This document shows, one piece after another, positions 7,134 through 9,477 of a stretch of 9,477 nucleotides of DNA (positions within the stretch are counted from its first letter, which is position 1; the number at the start of each line of letters is the position of its first letter). Below the pieces are notes generated by a model. That model had not been told where the DNA came from. It was given only the letters and a program-made list of their open reading frames with translations, and made no database searches. Source of the DNA: Bifidobacteriaceae bacterium (GTDB lineage: Bacteria > Actinomycetota > Actinomycetes > Actinomycetales > WQXJ01); contig JAISBQ010000177.1 in assembly GCA_031266115.1 (NCBI GenBank), positions 1-9,477 of the forward strand. The letters run 5' to 3'. Both the position numbers and the translations under genes were made by a program.

Positions 7134-9392
7134 ATGTCTCTTGCCACGTTTGTCGCGCCAGTGTGCGCGTTGGGAGTTGCTCTCGCGGGAGTAACGACAG
7201 CCCATTCCATCTCCACCACCGACGAGCCCACGCCCCGTTCCCCATCGCAACTGCTGTCCGTCAGCGCATCTCACAATGCCGTCATCGACACGCAAGGCCG
7301 GATATGGTCGTGGGGGAACGCCACCGAAGGCCGGCTGGGTGCGACCCTCGATGTCACCATGACAGCGACTCCTGTCCAGGCAGGTCACCTGACAGGTGCG
7401 GTATCGGTCGGTGCGGCCAACACCCACACCCTCGCCGCGACCGCCGATGGGCAGGTGTGGATCTGGGGATCCAACAGCGACAAGCTGCTCGGCACGGCCG
7501 TCGAGGAGTCCATTCCCTATTCGGCCGCCCCCATCCGGGTACCAGAACTCACAGACGTGGTCTCAGTCGCCGCAAGCGATCGTGCTTCCTACGCTGTCAC
7601 CACAGCAGGACTGGTCTATGCCTGGGGAGGCAGCTCCCCGTTGCTCGGAGACGGTGGCACCGAGGGTTCGCGTGTCCCGGTGGAAGTCCAAGGCCCCACC
7701 GATGTGGTCACCGTAAGCGCCGCGTACAAGCACACACTCGCACTGACAGGCAGTGGGGAAGTGTGGGCCTGGGGGAACAACTCCGATGGCCAACTCGGCA
7801 CCGCGTCAACAGACGCTGTTTCGCTCCCCATGAGAGTCGAGAAGATCCCGCCCATGACGGCCATCGCCGCAGGCGAAGGCTACTCCATGACGGTCGATAC
7901 CACGGGCGCAGTATGGGCCTGGGGATGGGGGATGGGCCGAATCCTGCAACACCCAGACATCGATCCCGTATCGCTGAACCCAGTCCGCATACCCGGCCTG
8001 TCGCATGTCGTCGCGGTCGCCGCCTCTGAGTTTGCGCTTGCCATCACTGGCGCAGGCGACATATGGACATGGGGCTACGGCGGCCAAGGGCAACTAGGAC
8101 ACGCCAGCATCACCTCAATCACGACACCAACACGCGTCGACGTGCCTGAACCCACCGTTGCTGCCGCGATCTCTAACGGCCACGCTGTCGCCCTGGCCAC
8201 CAGCGGCACGCTCTACACATGGGGAGCCAACGACCAATTCCAGCTCGGAGACCAATCCTCGGTCGATCATCTATCTCCTGGAAAAGTCGGGGGAATGCAC
8301 GGCGTCGTGTCAGTGGGCGCAGGCGCCGCGGAAACCGTGGTGCTGGCCGAAAATGGCGACGTCTATACTTGGGGAGAGAACTGGATCGGTCAATTGGGCA
8401 ATGGGACTACCGTGGCCTCGGTGCTTCCGACGAGAGTCATCGGCCTGGATAGTGTGAATGTCAAGACCGTCGATGTCGGCAATTCCCATATGCTTGCCTT
8501 GTCTCAGTCCGGTGATGTCTTCGCGTGGGGAGCCAACTACTATGGGCAGCTCGGCAACGGTTCGACCGTGAGTCAATCGCGTCCTGTGCGGGTCGAAGGG
8601 CTTCCCGCTCATGTGATCCAGGCCGTCGCCGGCTGGAACAATTCTGCTGCCGTGACCCAATCGGGCGAGCTGTGGACGTGGGGCGCCAATCCGCGAGGTC
8701 AATTGGGTAACGGCACCTATGCACCCGCAGACATCTCCAGTCATCCAATCAAAGTCGAGGGTCTTCCTCCGATTGCCTCGGTGGCAATAGGCGGGTCGCA
8801 CATGGTGGCCATCGACAAGAACGGCGATCTGTGGACTTGGGGCGACAATCGACTGGGACAATTGGGAATCGGGGATGGGAGCTTAGTGCATCCATCGCCC
8901 ATGCAAGTTGGCCTTCCTAGCCCGGCGGAATCGGTTGCCTGCGGGGGAAATCACACGATCGCCACACTGAAATCGGACGAAGTATTCGCGTGGGGCGACA
9001 ACTCCGGTGGGTCGCTGGGTATCGGAAGCGAAAGCCGTTCGCCAACTCCAGTGCAGGTACAGGGAATCCCCGGGCACGGGCGGCCATTCGCTGGAAACAG
9101 CTATTCGCTGTATCTCACGGACGATGGCGCAATGTTCGCGTGGGGCATGAACAGCCACGGTCAGCTCGGCGACGGGACCGGGCAGAACTCAACGGTCCCA
9201 CGCGCGGTATCACTACCACGGGCGACACACGTGGGCGCTGGAGTCATTCACGCGGTGCTGGCGAGCAGCATCGATGGCGAGGTTTACACGTGGGGAAGGA
9301 ACAGCGTCGGTCAGCTCGGGTATCCCGAGTCATCGTGGTCTCCTACGGCGCGGGTCAGCGGCCTGGATTTGGGGACGTTCGAGTTGCCCGGA
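7105..9392 (+). repeat. Tandem gene duplication, copy B
   Basis: Homologous to 3755-6055. Blade-by-blade colinearity, the shared odd blade 5 and the shared closing motif SGLDLGTFELP (GGLDLGTFTLP in copy A) show that the whole two-propeller gene was copied rather than each gene expanding independently. Similarity continues into the stalk and past the window edge. Confidence 0.8.
7121..7127 (+). promoter_or_regulatory. Ribosome-binding site of second RCC1 gene
   Basis: GTGAGGA lies six bases before ATG 7134, matching the first RCC1 gene exactly. The embedded TGA is in frame and rules out an upstream start. Confidence 0.85.
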
Positions 9393-9477
9393 CCCGGGCC
9401 CACAGTGGACCCGACCGAGGATCCGAGCACCGAACCCACCGAAGACCCCACGGGTGAGCCCACCGAGGACCCCACGG
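7134..9477 (+). CDS. Second secreted 14-blade RCC1-repeat protein (3' partial)
   Basis: I translated 781 codons from ATG 7134 without a stop; the gene runs off the right edge. The N-terminus (MSLATFVAPVCALGVALAG) matches the first paralog closely and also lacks basic residues before its hydrophobic core; cleavage is likely near AHS. Fourteen RCC1 blades follow, with WxWG-type cores near residues 58, 109, 162, 211, 261, 311, 361, 411, 461, 514, 567, 618, 667 and 718. Blade 5 carries the same WGWGMGRIL variant, while blade 12 is intact here (VFAWGDNSGGSLG). From about 755 a Pro/Thr/Asp/Glu stalk begins and continues to the edge. By analogy an Ig-like C-terminus probably follows outside the window, but that is not visible. 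As for the first paralog, export is inferred from the signal peptide, and binding or adhesion is a guess from architecture. The two copies align colinearly with many substitutions, so the duplication is not recent. Confidence 0.95.
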   Translation, partial: MSLATFVAPVCALGVALAGVTTAHSISTTDEPTPRSPSQLLSVSASHNAVIDTQGRIWSWGNATEGRLGATLDVTMTATPVQAGHLTGAVSVGAANTHTLAATADGQVWIWGSNSDKLLGTAVEESIPYSAAPIRVPELTDVVSVAASDRASYAVTTAGLVYAWGGSSPLLGDGGTEGSRVPVEVQGPTDVVTVSAAYKHTLALTGSGEVWAWGNNSDGQLGTASTDAVSLPMRVEKIPPMTAIAAGEGYSMTVDTTGAVWAWGWGMGRILQHPDIDPVSLNPVRIPGLSHVVAVAASEFALAITGAGDIWTWGYGGQGQLGHASITSITTPTRVDVPEPTVAAAISNGHAVALATSGTLYTWGANDQFQLGDQSSVDHLSPGKVGGMHGVVSVGAGAAETVVLAENGDVYTWGENWIGQLGNGTTVASVLPTRVIGLDSVNVKTVDVGNSHMLALSQSGDVFAWGANYYGQLGNGSTVSQSRPVRVEGLPAHVIQAVAGWNNSAAVTQSGELWTWGANPRGQLGNGTYAPADISSHPIKVEGLPPIASVAIGGSHMVAIDKNGDLWTWGDNRLGQLGIGDGSLVHPSPMQVGLPSPAESVACGGNHTIATLKSDEVFAWGDNSGGSLGIGSESRSPTPVQVQGIPGHGRPFAGNSYSLYLTDDGAMFAWGMNSHGQLGDGTGQNSTVPRAVSLPRATHVGAGVIHAVLASSIDGEVYTWGRNSVGQLGYPESSWSPTARVSGLDLGTFELPGPGPTVDPTEDPSTEPTEDPTGEPTEDPT
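9400..9477 (+). repeat. Low-complexity PTED/PTGE stalk repeats (partial)
   Basis: Tandem units encoding Pro-Thr-Glu-Asp and Pro-Thr-Gly-Glu begin after blade 14 of the second RCC1 gene and are cut by the window end. They correspond to the stalk at 6068-6250 in the first gene. Confidence 0.85.

Overview
The window looks like chromosomal DNA from a high-GC Gram-positive bacterium (Actinomycetota). Most codons end in G or C. A DUF5926-type protein and a two-gene membrane-protein/glycosyltransferase arrangement, both familiar from actinomycetes, sit on the left. Large secreted proteins with Pro-Thr-Asp/Glu stalks sit on the right. The style is reminiscent of Actinomycetaceae or related host-associated actinobacteria, but the genus cannot be fixed from this sequence.

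Left part (1-3588) is housekeeping-like. A polytopic membrane protein enters from the left edge and ends at 1886. It meets tail to tail, with stop codons overlapping in the bases CTAA, a minus-strand family 2 glycosyltransferase (1883-2677). Upstream of that on the minus strand is a DUF5926 family protein (stop at 2764, start probably 3588). The membrane protein and the glycosyltransferase may belong to one envelope-glycan or lipid-linked sugar process; that is inference from type and adjacency.

Right part (3788-9477) is a tandem pair of very large secreted RCC1-repeat proteins. The first is complete (1086 aa): signal peptide, 14 RCC1 blades, a Pro/Thr/Asp/Glu-rich stalk, then two bacterial Ig-like (BIG2-type) domains with a basic character. 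The second starts 85 bp later, has the same signal peptide and 14 blades, and runs off the right edge inside its stalk. Fourteen blades is twice seven, so each protein probably folds as two consecutive seven-bladed propellers. The two genes are colinear blade by blade, including an identical odd fifth blade, and share their ribosome-binding leader, so they arose by whole-gene tandem duplication.

The most interesting content is this duplicated double-propeller surface/secreted protein pair. It resembles an adhesin or ligand-binding system in layout, but its target is unknown. Nothing in the window identifies an RNA gene, CRISPR array, insertion sequence or transposase. No intergenic gap exceeds 300 bases.
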